This document shows, in pieces, positions 40,451 to 51,159 of a stretch of DNA of 59,420 nt. Both the position numbers and the translations under genes were made by a program. Location: assembly GCA_023252215.1 (NCBI GenBank), contig JAHEXG010000004.1, forward strand, positions 1-59,420, given 5' to 3'. The notes beneath the pieces are model-generated. The model saw only the letters and a list, made by a program, of their open reading frames with translations. It was not told the DNA's origin and ran no database searches. Every line of letters begins with the position of its first letter. Within the stretch, counting starts at the first letter, position 1. Source of the stretch: Candidatus Altarchaeales archaeon (lineage in GTDB: Archaea; Altiarchaeota; Altiarchaeia; IMC4; QMZM01).

Positions 40451-41064
40451 TTTCTCCTTGCAACTCTTCTTTTTAAATGATTAAATAATATTCTCGTTTT
40501 GGAAATATTAACCGAAACATGCCCCAGCCCCTTCACGATGGCGTCAAACGGGTCGCCTTCCAGGTCCATCACGACCGAGCCTATCTCGGACAAAAGGTGC
40601 GCATCGCTTCCGCCGACCGCAGGAACACGCAGTTTCTTTGTAATCTCCCTGGGGCTCCGGGAACTCATCATCGTATGCCCGTTGTATACCTCGACGGCAT
40701 CAAAATCCACGCTATAGATAAGGTCTCCGACACCCTGCCGGATGCGGTCAAACGGGTGCGCTGCTATCGCAATACCCCCTGCGGCGTGTATCTTCTCCAC
40801 TGTCTGGCTGGCGGAAAGGCCGCGTGGAATAATCTCTTTTACGCCTAGGCCTAGGATGTGGCCTGCAGCGGATGAGACCTCTATCCCGGGGATGACCCGA
40901 AAATCCGGGGAAGCCAGTTTCAGGGCTTCCAGGGCGCCTTTTATCTCGTTGTGGTCGGTTATGGCTATGCCGTTTAGCCCTATGCTCTTGGCGTATTTTA
41001 TCATCTCCCCGGGGGTTCCGACGCCGTCGGAGTATAGAGAATGGGTGTGGAGGTCGTATAACAT
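40447..41064 (-). CDS. PHP domain protein (metal-dependent phosphoesterase)
   Basis: MLYDLHTHSLYSDGVGTPGEMI, IAITDHNEIKG, GSDAHLLSEIG. Confidence 0.92.
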   Translation of the reverse strand: MLYDLHTHSLYSDGVGTPGEMIKYAKSIGLNGIAITDHNEIKGALEALKLASPDFRVIPGIEVSSAAGHILGLGVKEIIPRGLSASQTVEKIHAAGGIAIAAHPFDRIRQGVGDLIYSVDFDAVEVYNGHTMMSSRSPREITKKLRVPAVGGSDAHLLSEIGSVVMDLEGDPFDAIVKGLGHVSVNISKTRILFNHLKRRVARRK

Positions 41065-41088
41065 TTTGTCTGCCGATTTTTTTTAATA

Positions 41089-41162
41089 TGAGCCCGCCGG
41101 GATTCGAACCCGGGTCCGGGGATCCGAAGTCCCCTAGGATATCCTAGCTACCCCACGGGCCC
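41089..41162 (-). tRNA. tRNA-Arg (anticodon TCG)
   Basis: Minus strand GGGCCCGTGGGGTAGCTAGGATATCCTAGGGGACTTCGGATCCCCGGACCCGGGTTCGAATCCCGGCGGGCTCA; anticodon loop CTTCGGA. Confidence 0.95.
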
Positions 41163-41243
41163 ATAGGAGGTATACGCTATAAATAGGGTTTTTGTGTATA
41201 AGTTTATGCTAGAATCAGCAAACGGCGATTTGGGTTTTGAGCA

Positions 41244-41831
41244 TCACCACGGGTCCTTTTTTAGCTTCCATGCCCATGCTATGAAGTTTGCTACCAGGTG
41301 CATGAGCGGCGTTATCAGTATTATGAGTAGGAATCTTGGGTATCCTACCATTTTTTCGAATGCTCCGCTTATTTGTCCTGTTGAGGCGGTTGTCCATATC
41401 CATGCGAAGAGCACTGCGCCTATGATGAAGTCCAACTGGTCGAAGAGGGGCATGGGTGCTCCGGGTTTTAGGTTTATTCTTCTTTTGAAGAAGCTTTCTA
41501 TCAGGTCTCCTGTGAGTGCTCCGAGGCTTAGCATGAAGGCTAGGGGTAGGCTCATCTGCGGGAGGTTCGGGAAATCGTTTATCAGCGAGGGTTGGAGCAG
41601 CATCTGTATCGTTCCGGATAGTGTTCCGGCTATTATCCCTGCATAGAAGCCCCGCCAGGTCTTGCTGTCTCCGAGTATTCTTTTGCCTCCCAAGGTTTTT
41701 CCTCCGTCTATGGGTGTTCCGTATTTTTTCAGGGATTTTATCTGGGATACGTCTACTGGAGCCGAGTTTGCGATGTATGCCGGGAGTATGAACCAGAGTG
41801 CCTCGATTAGGAGGGAGATTATGGGCTCCAT
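41244..41831 (-). CDS. carS: CDP-archaeol synthase (CarS, DUF46)
   Basis: LPAYIANSAPV, PIDGGKTLGGKRILGDSKTWRGFYAGI; multiple TM. Confidence 0.94.
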   Translation of the reverse strand: MEPIISLLIEALWFILPAYIANSAPVDVSQIKSLKKYGTPIDGGKTLGGKRILGDSKTWRGFYAGIIAGTLSGTIQMLLQPSLINDFPNLPQMSLPLAFMLSLGALTGDLIESFFKRRINLKPGAPMPLFDQLDFIIGAVLFAWIWTTASTGQISGAFEKMVGYPRFLLIILITPLMHLVANFIAWAWKLKKDPW

Positions 41832-41875
41832 GACATTAATAATGGTCTTTTCGAATAATATAAGGATCGGAAAAA

Positions 41876-43093
41876 ATGAAATCTCTTATGATTGTGTGCG
41901 ACGGATTGGGCGATCGTTTGACTGAGGGTAGGACGCCTCTTGAGGCGGCTAAGACGCCTAACATGGATTTTATGGCAAAAGAGGGTATTTGCGGTATAAT
42001 GGATACCGTGGGTACTGGTATTAGGCCTGGGAGCGATACGTCGCATCTTTCCTTGTTTGGCTATGACCCGTTTCAGGTGTATACTGGGAGGGGGCCTTTT
42101 GAAGCGCGTGGGGCGGGCTTGGATTTGGAGAAGGGCGATGTTGCTTTCAGGGCTAATTTTGCTTCTATGAAGGATGGGTTGATATTTGACAGGAGGGCTG
42201 GGAGAGATGAGTCGGGCCTTGATGAATTGGCAAAGGAATTGGAGGGCCTTGAGTTTGACGGGGTCGGGGTTTTTTTTAAGAGGTGTAAGGGTCATCGGGC
42301 GGTTATCGTCTTTAGGGGTAAAGACCTTTCCTGCGCGGTTTCTGAGACGGATACCGATGAGGTGGGCCTTGCGCCTAATAAGTCTGTGCCCCTTGATGGG
42401 GATCCTCGGTCTAAGAGGACTGCTGATGTCTTGAATAAGTTTACCGAGAAGGCGGCGCAGATATTGGGGAATAGCGCGGTCAATAGGAAGCGGGTTACGG
42501 AGGGGAAGCTTCCTGCAAACATCGTTCTTGCAAGGGGTGCGGGAATGGAGCCGGATATCCAGTCTTTTGAGGAAAGGTATGGGATAAAGGCTGCCTGCGT
42601 GTCTGCGACGTCGCTTATTATGGGGGTATGTAAGGCGGTGGGCATGGACGTTATAGAGGTTCCCGAGGCTAACGGCCACGTGGATTCCAATATCGGAAAG
42701 AAGGCCGAGGCCGCTATTAAGGCTCTTGAGAAATATGATTTTGTATTTTTGCATATCAAGGGAACGGATGAGGCGTCGCATGACGGCAGATTCGACTCCA
42801 AGAAAGAGATGATAGAGAGGATAGACCGGGAGGTGATCGGGCCGATAATCAAGGGAGTTGACTTGGATAATACGACGATTGTTTTGACTGCGGATCATTC
42901 TACGCCTCTGAGGCTTAGACAGCATAGCGCGGACCCTGTGCCTTTGGTTATATTGGGGGATGTCAGGACTGATGATGTGATGAATTTTTCCGAGCGTTCA
43001 TGCGTCAAAGGGGGTCTTTTGAGGATATGCGGGCGCAGCTTGATGGGTATAATACTTGATCTGGGCGGGAAATCGAAGTTGTTCGGGGCCTGA
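41876..43093 (+). CDS. apgM: 2,3-bisphosphoglycerate-independent phosphoglycerate mutase, archaeal type
   Basis: [43 protein letters not shown]. Confidence 0.95.
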   Translation: MKSLMIVCDGLGDRLTEGRTPLEAAKTPNMDFMAKEGICGIMDTVGTGIRPGSDTSHLSLFGYDPFQVYTGRGPFEARGAGLDLEKGDVAFRANFASMKDGLIFDRRAGRDESGLDELAKELEGLEFDGVGVFFKRCKGHRAVIVFRGKDLSCAVSETDTDEVGLAPNKSVPLDGDPRSKRTADVLNKFTEKAAQILGNSAVNRKRVTEGKLPANIVLARGAGMEPDIQSFEERYGIKAACVSATSLIMGVCKAVGMDVIEVPEANGHVDSNIGKKAEAAIKALEKYDFVFLHIKGTDEASHDGRFDSKKEMIERIDREVIGPIIKGVDLDNTTIVLTADHSTPLRLRQHSADPVPLVILGDVRTDDVMNFSERSCVKGGLLRICGRSLMGIILDLGGKSKLFGA

Positions 43094-43107
43094 GCCTTTT
43101 TTTCTTT

Positions 43108-44208
43108 TTATATGAGTTTTCTGGGTATGTATCCGGACATGAGGGAGTGGTCTGCGAGTACGAGCGCTATCATTGCTTCGGCTACCGGGACTGCTCTTGG
43201 GACGATGCATGGGTCGTGTCTTCCGCTTACTGCGATGTCTGTTTCTTTTTTCTTTGCGTAGTCGACTGTTTTTTGCAGGATGCCTATTGTGGCTGTGGGT
43301 TTTATTGCCAGCCGGAGTATTATGGGCATGCCGTTGGATATTCCTCCGAGTATTCCTCCTGCGTTGTTTGTGGTTGTATGGATCCTTTCGTTGTTTATTG
43401 TAAATGGGTCGTTTGCTTCTGATCCTCTCATCCGGGCTAGTTCGAATCCTGCGCCTATTTCTATTCCTTTTACGCCTGGGATGGACATTAGGGCTTTGGC
43501 TAGGTCTGCGTTTAGTTTGTCTGAGAGCGGTTCGCCGAGGCCCGGGGGGACGCCGTATACTGTTGCTTCTATTATTCCGCCTACTGAGTCTTTTTCTTTT
43601 TTTGCTGTGAGTATTGCGTGTTCCATTTCTTTTGCGGCTTGCGTGTCCGGGGATCTTACCGGGTTTGATTCTATTGTTTTTCTCATTTTTTCCAGGGATC
43701 CGTTGCGGGAGGGGGTGTCTGCGACTATGCCTGCTATTTCTTTTGAGTAGGCTATTATTTCTATGCCGCGGGTTCTTAGTAGTTTTATTGCTATTGCTCC
43801 TCCGGCTACTCTTGTTGCGGTTTCTCTTGCGCTTGCCCTTCCGCCGCCTCTCCAGTCTATGGTTCCGTATTTTTCTCTCCAGGTGTATTCTGCCTGTCCG
43901 GGGCGCAGTAGGTTTTTTATTTCTTCGTATTTACTTGAGTCTGCGTCGTTGTTGCGTATCAGGAGAGAGATTGGTGTTCCGATAGTTCTTCCTTCGTGTA
44001 TTCCGGAGAGTATTTCTGCTTTGTCTGCTTCTTTTCTTTGCGTTACCACGTCGCTTGTCCCGGGCCTTCTTCGGTCTAGTTCTCTTTGTATGTCTTCTGC
44101 CGAGAGTTTTAGTCCGGATGGACATCCGTCGACTACGCAGCCTATTGCGGGCCCGTGTGATTCGCCCCAGGTGGTTATCCTGAAAAACGTTCCGAATGTG
44201 TTGGACAT
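43108..44208 (-). CDS. aroC: Chorismate synthase
   Basis: [61 protein letters not shown]. Confidence 0.97.
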   Translation of the reverse strand: MSNTFGTFFRITTWGESHGPAIGCVVDGCPSGLKLSAEDIQRELDRRRPGTSDVVTQRKEADKAEILSGIHEGRTIGTPISLLIRNNDADSSKYEEIKNLLRPGQAEYTWREKYGTIDWRGGGRASARETATRVAGGAIAIKLLRTRGIEIIAYSKEIAGIVADTPSRNGSLEKMRKTIESNPVRSPDTQAAKEMEHAILTAKKEKDSVGGIIEATVYGVPPGLGEPLSDKLNADLAKALMSIPGVKGIEIGAGFELARMRGSEANDPFTINNERIHTTTNNAGGILGGISNGMPIILRLAIKPTATIGILQKTVDYAKKKETDIAVSGRHDPCIVPRAVPVAEAMIALVLADHSLMSGYIPRKLI

Positions 44209-44242
44209 GTTATTATATTCGAAGCGGAAAACAATATATAGC

Positions 44243-45376
44243 TTATCCTGTTAGGATTAGCGAGAATGTGTCTTTTTCCAGGGAGGTTTTTGCGTTCAGG
44301 AGATTTGTGTCTTCTTTGTATAACGCCGTCATTAAGCCGGATAGCATTCCTCTGATTATCGGATATTTTGTTTTAGCGTATAGGTCGGTATATGGGTAGT
44401 AGTTTATCTGGGCTTCTTTTTTGTCGTTTATTGCGATGTCTCCCCAGCCCATCGCCCCGAGTATATCAGTTATGTATTGTTTGCCGAGTTTTTCGCCCAT
44501 TGCTTCGCCGAGTTTTTTATAGTATTCTTTTGCCAGTCCGAATAGGAAGACGTCGTCGTTGTAAAGCCATTCCAGGAAGTATATGTAGTGGCTGTCGCAG
44601 TTGAAGTATTTTCCGCCGCAGAAGGTTATTTGCCCGTTTTTGTAGGACAGCGTTTTGTTTTTTAATAGTTCCCGGAGGGAGGTTTTAGTGTTTATGGTAT
44701 TCCTTGGTTTGTTTAGACTTGTGTATTCTTTTGACATTTCCAGGTCAAGCAGTGTTGGGAACTCTATCGGGGCATATCCCAGTTGTTTTATTTTGTCAGG
44801 CGATGCTATGAGGATCCGGCATTTTGCGGCTCCTCTGCCTACGCACTCGGTTTGGACTACCTCTGTTGTAGTGTCTTGCAGGAGCCAGGAGCATATTCCG
44901 GCCGCTGAACCGGCCAGGAATAGGTCGCCTATGCCGTTCTTGCGGCATACGACGTATTGCGAGAACGAAGCCCTCTGGATGCCGATCTTTACGTCAAAAA
45001 AATAGTCTACTGCTGCTCCGTATATTCCGCCCAGGAATAGCAGCAAGGATTTGGTGTATTTGTTGTAGTCTTTTTCTTTGGTCTTGGTTTTTATTGTTTC
45101 AATGCCGCAGAATTTAGCGTAGATATAGCTGCTGTTTTTCCCTATTGTATAGAGCAGTCGGTTCCCGTTTGTTCCGAGTTTTTCAACGGTCTTTACTTCT
45201 AGGTCGCAGACAAGGTCTTCGGGAATGAACACGTCTCTGAGCATCATTCCATCTGATCCGGAGATTGTCTTGGATAGGACGTAGCCGGGTTTTGTGAAGT
45301 CAAAGGAATTTGGAACTGCTACATTCCTTATAAACCAGCTGTATAGCTCATCCTTGATATTCATATCTTCGCCCAA
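44243..45376 (-). CDS. V4R-like domain protein of unknown function
   Basis: [21 protein letters not shown] resembles the V4R cysteine motif; remainder unrecognised. Confidence 0.6.
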   Translation of the reverse strand: MGEDMNIKDELYSWFIRNVAVPNSFDFTKPGYVLSKTISGSDGMMLRDVFIPEDLVCDLEVKTVEKLGTNGNRLLYTIGKNSSYIYAKFCGIETIKTKTKEKDYNKYTKSLLLFLGGIYGAAVDYFFDVKIGIQRASFSQYVVCRKNGIGDLFLAGSAAGICSWLLQDTTTEVVQTECVGRGAAKCRILIASPDKIKQLGYAPIEFPTLLDLEMSKEYTSLNKPRNTINTKTSLRELLKNKTLSYKNGQITFCGGKYFNCDSHYIYFLEWLYNDDVFLFGLAKEYYKKLGEAMGEKLGKQYITDILGAMGWGDIAINDKKEAQINYYPYTDLYAKTKYPIIRGMLSGLMTALYKEDTNLLNAKTSLEKDTFSLILTG

Positions 45377-45470
45377 AACATACCTTAGTAATGGGGGGTG
45401 TGCGTTGTTTTTCTTAGACTTGTCGGGATTAATTTATGGACTTGTATCTATATAATACTCGTCGGTAAAG

Positions 45471-46340
45471 ATGATAACCAGAGAGAGTATAACGGAAGCC
45501 GTTTCAGAGGTTTTGAAAAGAGCAGTGAGCGTGCTGCCAGAGGATGTGGTATCGGCCCTTGAAAAGGCGTACCGGGAAGAGGGGGATGTAGTTGCAAGAA
45601 CGCAGCTAAAAGCCATACTCGACAACGTCAAATACGCAAAAGAGAGATCTTTTCCCATTTGCCAGGACACAGGCCTCCCGGTTTTCTATGTAGGGATCGG
45701 GAGCCTGGCAAAAATCGACGCAGGGATAATAGAGGAGGCAGTTACTGAGGGGCTTAGAAAGGCGTCTTTGGATATTCCTCTGCGTTCTAATGCGGTTCAT
45801 CCGTTGACTCGGAAGAACTCGGGAGACAATACCGGGGCAGGCTTGCCGGTGATAGAGACCGCTATTTTAAAGGGTAAGGATTTTCTGGAGATAACGGTTT
45901 TGCCGAAAGGCGCAGGCTCTGAGAATATGTCTTGTTTTAGGATGCTTAAGCCGTCCGAGGGGGTGAAGGGATTGGAAAAGTTCGTAATAGAGTCGGTTGC
46001 GGCAGCGGGGGGAAACCCGTGCCCGCCGATAATAGTAGGCCTGGGCATCGGGGGAACGGCTGACAAGGCTATGGCGTTGTCCAAGAAGGCTCTTCTCAGA
46101 AAGATCCCGTCCAAAAACAAAGATGCTCTGGTCGCTTCTCTTGAGAGGGACCTCTTTGAAAAGATCAATCTCTTGGGTATCGGGCCTATGGGGCTGGGAG
46201 GGAACACCTCGGCTCTTGCAGTCCACGCAGAATATGCGTTCTGTCATACGGCCAGTCTTCCGGTGGCTGTGAATCTGCAGTGCTGGGCTAACAGGAGAGC
46301 GTCTGCGAAAATATTTGATAAGAGAACGGAGTATTCCTAA
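45471..46340 (+). CDS. Fumarate hydratase alpha subunit (class I, N-terminal)
   Basis: FPICQDTGLPVFYVGIG, LPKGAGSENMS, PIIVGLGIGGTADKAM. Confidence 0.94.
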   Translation: MITRESITEAVSEVLKRAVSVLPEDVVSALEKAYREEGDVVARTQLKAILDNVKYAKERSFPICQDTGLPVFYVGIGSLAKIDAGIIEEAVTEGLRKASLDIPLRSNAVHPLTRKNSGDNTGAGLPVIETAILKGKDFLEITVLPKGAGSENMSCFRMLKPSEGVKGLEKFVIESVAAAGGNPCPPIIVGLGIGGTADKAMALSKKALLRKIPSKNKDALVASLERDLFEKINLLGIGPMGLGGNTSALAVHAEYAFCHTASLPVAVNLQCWANRRASAKIFDKRTEYS

Positions 46341-46669
46341 TTCTGACCCGGCGGGTGGGGTTTTTTCATGCTGAGCATGCTTACACCGAGAGAGGATATT
46401 CTTCCACCGGCTGACAGCAGGAAGAACATGAAGAGCATGAAGAAGGTGTAGTTCCCAGTCTGGTTAAAGTATTCAGTGGGTATCAAGTCCATACCTATCT
46501 GCATTCCGCTTACAGTTATCGGATCGCTGGATTTTTCTATTCTGAGCAGTTGGGGAGGCGTCTTTGAGCCGTTGAATACCGAGAACGTCGAAAATATTGC
46601 GAAGAATACGATGCCTAAGCCTGCCAGTATAAGAGCGTATCCCATGAATTTGTCTTGATCTATTTTCAC
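46337..46669 (-). CDS. Small membrane protein, unknown
   Basis: 110 aa with two hydrophobic segments. Confidence 0.6.
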   Translation of the reverse strand: MKIDQDKFMGYALILAGLGIVFFAIFSTFSVFNGSKTPPQLLRIEKSSDPITVSGMQIGMDLIPTEYFNQTGNYTFFMLFMFFLLSAGGRISSLGVSMLSMKKPHPPGQN

Positions 46670-46708
46670 ATAATCTATTAAATCGGGGCAGTATTTAAAC
46701 CTGTTTTT

Positions 46709-47074
46709 TTACTTTTTGGGTACGTTTTTTGTCGCTACTATGTCTACTCCGGTTCCCAGGATGTTTTTTATGGCCGGATCGCCTATTTTTACGGGAGCAT
46801 TCATCCTGGCAGCCGATATTTCAGCCATTGCGTCCTTTATCAGTTCCTTGGGTATTGTCTTGGAGGTTTTTACGCTGACAAGAGGGATTGTTCCTCCATG
46901 CACCGGGACAGATGTAGTGAGGCCGCGTTCCGGCGACGTAAATTCCTTGCGCGTGTATTCTTCGCCTTTTTTGCAGGTCTGTCCGCTGATTTTTGTAATG
47001 TTTTTTCCGGAGTATTCCACGTCTATTTCGCAGCTGTTTGGACAGATTATGCAGACGTATTTTTTATTTGGCAT
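46709..47074 (-). CDS. DUF1667 protein
   Basis: KYVCIICPNSCEIDVEY...ISGQTCKKGEEYTRKEFTSPERGLTTSV. Confidence 0.9.
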   Translation of the reverse strand: MPNKKYVCIICPNSCEIDVEYSGKNITKISGQTCKKGEEYTRKEFTSPERGLTTSVPVHGGTIPLVSVKTSKTIPKELIKDAMAEISAARMNAPVKIGDPAIKNILGTGVDIVATKNVPKK

Positions 47075-48311
47075 TTTGGAGCATTACGATTATTTTTTTG
47101 CATCCCGCAAGTTCGTTCTTTTTCAGTGTTACCTGTATCATCTCGGCCGGGTTGACGCGGGTCTTCATTAACGTCTTTATGACTCGGTCTCCGTCGGATA
47201 ATATGAGTTTGACGTTTCTTGCGGGCGCCATGACGCGCATTGATAGTTTAACGTCCGAGTCTGCGCTTAGCTGGTGCGGCAGCACGTATCTTATGCCTTC
47301 TCCGGGCGTTGTTTTTATTGTTTGCGGTTTCTTTTCTTTTCCCTGCGCATATTCGGCAGCGGATCTGCCGGCCCTCTCTGCCTCCAGGCTAACATAGTCT
47401 ACGACGTCGTGCACGTGCAGGACGTTTCCGCATGCGAATATCCCGGGGATGCTGGTCTGTAGGTCCTCGTCTACCACTGCTCCTGCGGTTTGTTCGTCTA
47501 TCAGGATGCCGGCTTTTCTGGTTAGTTCGTTCTCCGGTACCAGGCCTACTGAGAGGAGCAAGGTATCGCATTCTATTTTTTTCTCTGTCCCGGCTATTGG
47601 CTTGAATCGCTCGTCCACCTGCGCTAATGTTACAGCCTCGACCCGTTTTTTTCCGTGTATTTCTGTTACGGTGTGGCTTAGATAGAGCGGTATGCCGTAG
47701 TCGTCGAGGCACTGGGCCATGTTCCTGGGCAGGCCGCTGGAATAGGGCAGTATTTCTGCGACTGCCAGTACTTTTGATCCTTCCAGCGTGAGTCTGCGGG
47801 CCATTATCAGGCCGATGTCTCCCGAGCCGAGTATGACTGCTTTTTCGCCTATCCTGTATCCTTTCAGGTTGATGAAATTCTGGGCCGCTCCCGCCGTGTA
47901 AACGCCCGCAGGTCTTGTCCCGGGGGTTAGTATCTGTCCCCGCGTGCGTTCCCTGCATCCCATGCACAGGATAATGGACTTGGAGGTTATTTCAAAGAGG
48001 CCTTCTTTGCTGCTTACAATGATCTTTTTGTCCGCAGACACCTCCAGCACCATGCTGTCCAACATATAAGGTATCCTGTGTTTTTCTACGTCATCTATGA
48101 ACCTCTGCATATACTCCGGCCCGCTCAGGGCTACGCCGAAGGATTCTAAGCCGAAGCCTTCGTGTATGCATTGATTTAGTATGCCGCCCAAATTTTCGCC
48201 TCGTTCTATGATCAACACGTTTGCTGCTCCGTTTTTTTTGGCGGATAGCGCGGCCGATAGTCCTGCGGGGCCTCCTCCGACTACTGCGACGTCGACTGTT
48301 TTGCGGATCAT
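47064..48311 (-). CDS. NAD(P)/FAD-dependent oxidoreductase, partner of GlpA-like protein
   Basis: VDVAVVGGGPAGLSAALSAKKNGA, GIFACGNVLHVHDVVDYVSLEAERAG; start at MIRKTVD. Confidence 0.92.
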   Translation of the reverse strand: MIRKTVDVAVVGGGPAGLSAALSAKKNGAANVLIIERGENLGGILNQCIHEGFGLESFGVALSGPEYMQRFIDDVEKHRIPYMLDSMVLEVSADKKIIVSSKEGLFEITSKSIILCMGCRERTRGQILTPGTRPAGVYTAGAAQNFINLKGYRIGEKAVILGSGDIGLIMARRLTLEGSKVLAVAEILPYSSGLPRNMAQCLDDYGIPLYLSHTVTEIHGKKRVEAVTLAQVDERFKPIAGTEKKIECDTLLLSVGLVPENELTRKAGILIDEQTAGAVVDEDLQTSIPGIFACGNVLHVHDVVDYVSLEAERAGRSAAEYAQGKEKKPQTIKTTPGEGIRYVLPHQLSADSDVKLSMRVMAPARNVKLILSDGDRVIKTLMKTRVNPAEMIQVTLKKNELAGCKKIIVMLQNAK

Positions 48312-49774
48312 TCTATTCCCTCCTTTTTGCCGGTGAATAGTTCGGAGCCTTTTCCTGCATAGTTTATGTCTGAGGTCTGCGGGTGGTGTTGTTCTTCCAG
48401 GTTTTCTATTATTTTGGGCAGGCAGAATCCTCCCTGGCATCTTCCAAGGGTTGCGCGGCATCTTTTGCTTACGCTGTATATGCTTCGCGCGCATAGGGGG
48501 TTGTTTAGGGCGTCTATGACTTCTTTTTTTGTTACGCTCTGGCATCGGCATACTACTATTCCGTAGTCCGGGTCTTTTTTTATCAGCTCGGATTTTTCGC
48601 GGTTGGATAGTTCGGCGAACCTTATTTTTGGTTTCTCCGTGGGATCGAATGAGGGGTTTTCTACAAGTCCTCCTCGTATTTTGCTTATCATTTCCGCGAC
48701 TTTTTTTGCTATTGCGGGCGCGCCTGTTAGGCCGGGTGATTCTATTCCTATGAGGTTTATGAATCCCGGGATTTTGCGGCTTTCTTCTATTATGAAATCC
48801 GCGGGGGATTTTGAGCCGGGGGTTATCAGTTTGGGTCTTATCCCGGAGAAGCTTTTTATTATGTCTTTTCTTGTTATCTTGGGTAGGAATTCGTATGATT
48901 CCTTGAATAGTTTATCCATTACTTCGGAGGTGTTTGCGGTATCGTCTGGTTCGGGTATGTATTCTGCGCTTGGGCCGAGCATTATGTTTCCGTCTGTCGT
49001 GGGGGTGAGGTGTATTCCCAGGCCTCCTAGTTCTTTGGGCGGGACTGGGTAGACTGCGCCGTTTATGAGGTTACGTTTGTTTTTGTCTAGTAGGTGGTAT
49101 TCTCCGCGGCAGGGGTGTATCTCATAGCCGGTTATGCCTGCCATGGCAGCGATTTTGTCTGCGTATAGGCCGGCGCTGTTTATGAGTATGCCTGCTGCAT
49201 ATTTGCCGTTGTTTGTTTCCAGCGTAAAGCCGTCGGATGATTGTTCTATTCTTTTTACTTCGGTATTGAGGTGGATGCATGCTCCGTTTCTAAGGGCATT
49301 CTCTGCGAGGGATATTGTCAGTAGGAATGGGTCTAGTATCGCAGTCGTCGGAGAATGCAGTGCTTCTATTCCGTTTATGTTCGGCTCCAGTCTTTTTATC
49401 TCTTTTTGGTCTATGATGCGCAGTTTTTTGCAGCCGTTCTTTTCGCCGGTCTCTTTCAGTTTGTAGAGGTATTCGCGTTCGTCTTCTTCTTTGGCGGTTA
49501 CTATCTTGCCGACGGCTATGTATGGAACGCCCAGTTCTTTACATAACGAAGGCATCAATTCATGGCCTACGATATTAAGCTTTGCTTTGAACGTACCTGC
49601 GGGCACATAGAAGCCCGCATGCGATACGCCGCTGTTCCTGCCGCTGGTGCCGACCGCTACGTCGCATTCTTTCTCAAAGAGCCCTGTTTTTAGCTTGTAT
49701 TTTGTGAGTTCACGAGCGATTGCGCAGCCCACTACGCCTCCGCCTATGACCGCGGCATCGAATCTGGTTTCCAT
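48308..49774 (-). CDS. GlpA-like FAD oxidoreductase with C-terminal BFD-like [2Fe-2S] domain
   Basis: FDAAVIGGGVVGCAIARELTKY, VGTSGRNSGVSHAGFY, VVCRCQSVTKKEV...CRATLGRCQGGFC. Confidence 0.9.
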   Translation of the reverse strand: METRFDAAVIGGGVVGCAIARELTKYKLKTGLFEKECDVAVGTSGRNSGVSHAGFYVPAGTFKAKLNIVGHELMPSLCKELGVPYIAVGKIVTAKEEDEREYLYKLKETGEKNGCKKLRIIDQKEIKRLEPNINGIEALHSPTTAILDPFLLTISLAENALRNGACIHLNTEVKRIEQSSDGFTLETNNGKYAAGILINSAGLYADKIAAMAGITGYEIHPCRGEYHLLDKNKRNLINGAVYPVPPKELGGLGIHLTPTTDGNIMLGPSAEYIPEPDDTANTSEVMDKLFKESYEFLPKITRKDIIKSFSGIRPKLITPGSKSPADFIIEESRKIPGFINLIGIESPGLTGAPAIAKKVAEMISKIRGGLVENPSFDPTEKPKIRFAELSNREKSELIKKDPDYGIVVCRCQSVTKKEVIDALNNPLCARSIYSVSKRCRATLGRCQGGFCLPKIIENLEEQHHPQTSDINYAGKGSELFTGKKEGIE

Positions 49775-49834
49775 GTTTTTTTCTTCTTTTCTTTGGCAAG
49801 GGATAAATTATAATAGAAAAATCGTTAATAGAAA

Positions 49835-50404
49835 ATGTATTTGATTACGCCGCTAAAAAACGCGGACATAAGGAAGCTTAAGATCGGAGACGTGGTTTAT
49901 GTCTCAGGCACTGTTTACACCGCAAGGGATAAGACGCACCAGAAGGCGCTTAGGGAGGGAAAATTCCCCGGAGACCTGAGGGGCGGCGTTGTTTTCCATT
50001 CCGGGCCCCTTGCAAGAAAGGAAAAACGGGGGTGGAAAATGATAGCAATAGGGCCCACGACAAGTTCCAGGATGAATGAGGTGGAGCCGGATTTTATAAA
50101 GAGGTTCGGGGTTGCAGCTATCATAGGAAAGGGGGGGATGGATGGGAAAGTTGCAGAAGCTATGAAAGGCGGGGCCGTATATCTGGCCATGACCGGAGGA
50201 TGTGCTGCAATCGCCGCATCCCGGATAAATAAGGTAAAAGGCGTCGAATGGCTGGAACTAGGAGAGCCGGAAGCTGTCTGGGAACTTGAAACAGAGAAAC
50301 TGGGCCCGCTCATAGTTGCAATAGACGCCGGCGGAAACAGCATCTATGATGCGGTGAATAAAAAAGTCCGGGACAACCTTGAAAAGGTATTAACTTCATT
50401 ATAA
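49835..50404 (+). CDS. Fumarate hydratase beta subunit (class I, C-terminal)
   Basis: GDVVYVSGTVYTARDKTHQKAL, HSGPL, IGPTTSSRM, IGKGGM. Confidence 0.94.
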   Translation: MYLITPLKNADIRKLKIGDVVYVSGTVYTARDKTHQKALREGKFPGDLRGGVVFHSGPLARKEKRGWKMIAIGPTTSSRMNEVEPDFIKRFGVAAIIGKGGMDGKVAEAMKGGAVYLAMTGGCAAIAASRINKVKGVEWLELGEPEAVWELETEKLGPLIVAIDAGGNSIYDAVNKKVRDNLEKVLTSL

Positions 50405-50415
50405 ACATTAAATAA

Positions 50416-51159
50416 ATGAAAATATCTAAGACTCATCCAAGATATGAATCCCTCAAATACCGGCATAGGTTGGTCGAGGGCCTGAAAAAGGGCTATGTCA
50501 CGCAGTCAGGCCTTATATCCCACGGCAGGGGAGAAGCATTCGATTATCTGATAGGCGAGAAAACGATTCCTGAAGCCTGGGAGGCTGAGAAAGCCGCCGT
50601 GGCTCTGATGCTTTTATCAAAGGATCCGGTCATATCTGTTAATGGGAACACTGCCGCGCTCTGCCCAAAGGAGCTTGTGGACCTCGCCGTATCATTGGAT
50701 GCGAAATTAGAGGTTAACCTCTATTATAGGACCTTGAAAAGGGAGAAACTGATAGAGAGGATACTGAAAAAGAACGGCGCAGAGGAGGTCTACGGCGTGG
50801 GCCGGAAGGCGAATAAAGTGGTGCCTAATCTTGATTCGGATAGATCGAAAGTCGATTCTTTGGGTATTTGGGCTTCCGATGTCGTGTTGGTTCCTTTGGA
50901 GGACGGGGACCGTGTGGAATCTTTGGTTGCCATGGGCAAGAAGGTTGTATCCATAGACTTGAATCCTGTTTCCCGTACTACGCGGAAGGCTTCTATCGCC
51001 ATTGTAGACAACGTGGTACGGGCTGCTGCGAATATGATAAGGCTTGCAGCGGATATGAAGGGCATGGATAGGGAAGCGCTCAAGAGTGTATTGGATGGTT
51101 TTGACAATGGAGAAAATCTTGAAAAAACCATCCGGACAATGCGACAAGACATCAGTTAA
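50416..51159 (+). CDS. 4-phosphopantoate--beta-alanine ligase (archaeal)
   Basis: HPRYESLKYRHRLVEGLKKGYVTQSGLISHGRGEAFDYLIGE, SIDLNPVSRTTRKASIAIVDN. Confidence 0.93.
   Translation: MKISKTHPRYESLKYRHRLVEGLKKGYVTQSGLISHGRGEAFDYLIGEKTIPEAWEAEKAAVALMLLSKDPVISVNGNTAALCPKELVDLAVSLDAKLEVNLYYRTLKREKLIERILKKNGAEEVYGVGRKANKVVPNLDSDRSKVDSLGIWASDVVLVPLEDGDRVESLVAMGKKVVSIDLNPVSRTTRKASIAIVDNVVRAAANMIRLAADMKGMDREALKSVLDGFDNGENLEKTIRTMRQDIS

Noticed and set aside
41819-42925. 368-aa - ORF
   Set aside because: Antisense of apgM, which carries clear family motifs in the + frame
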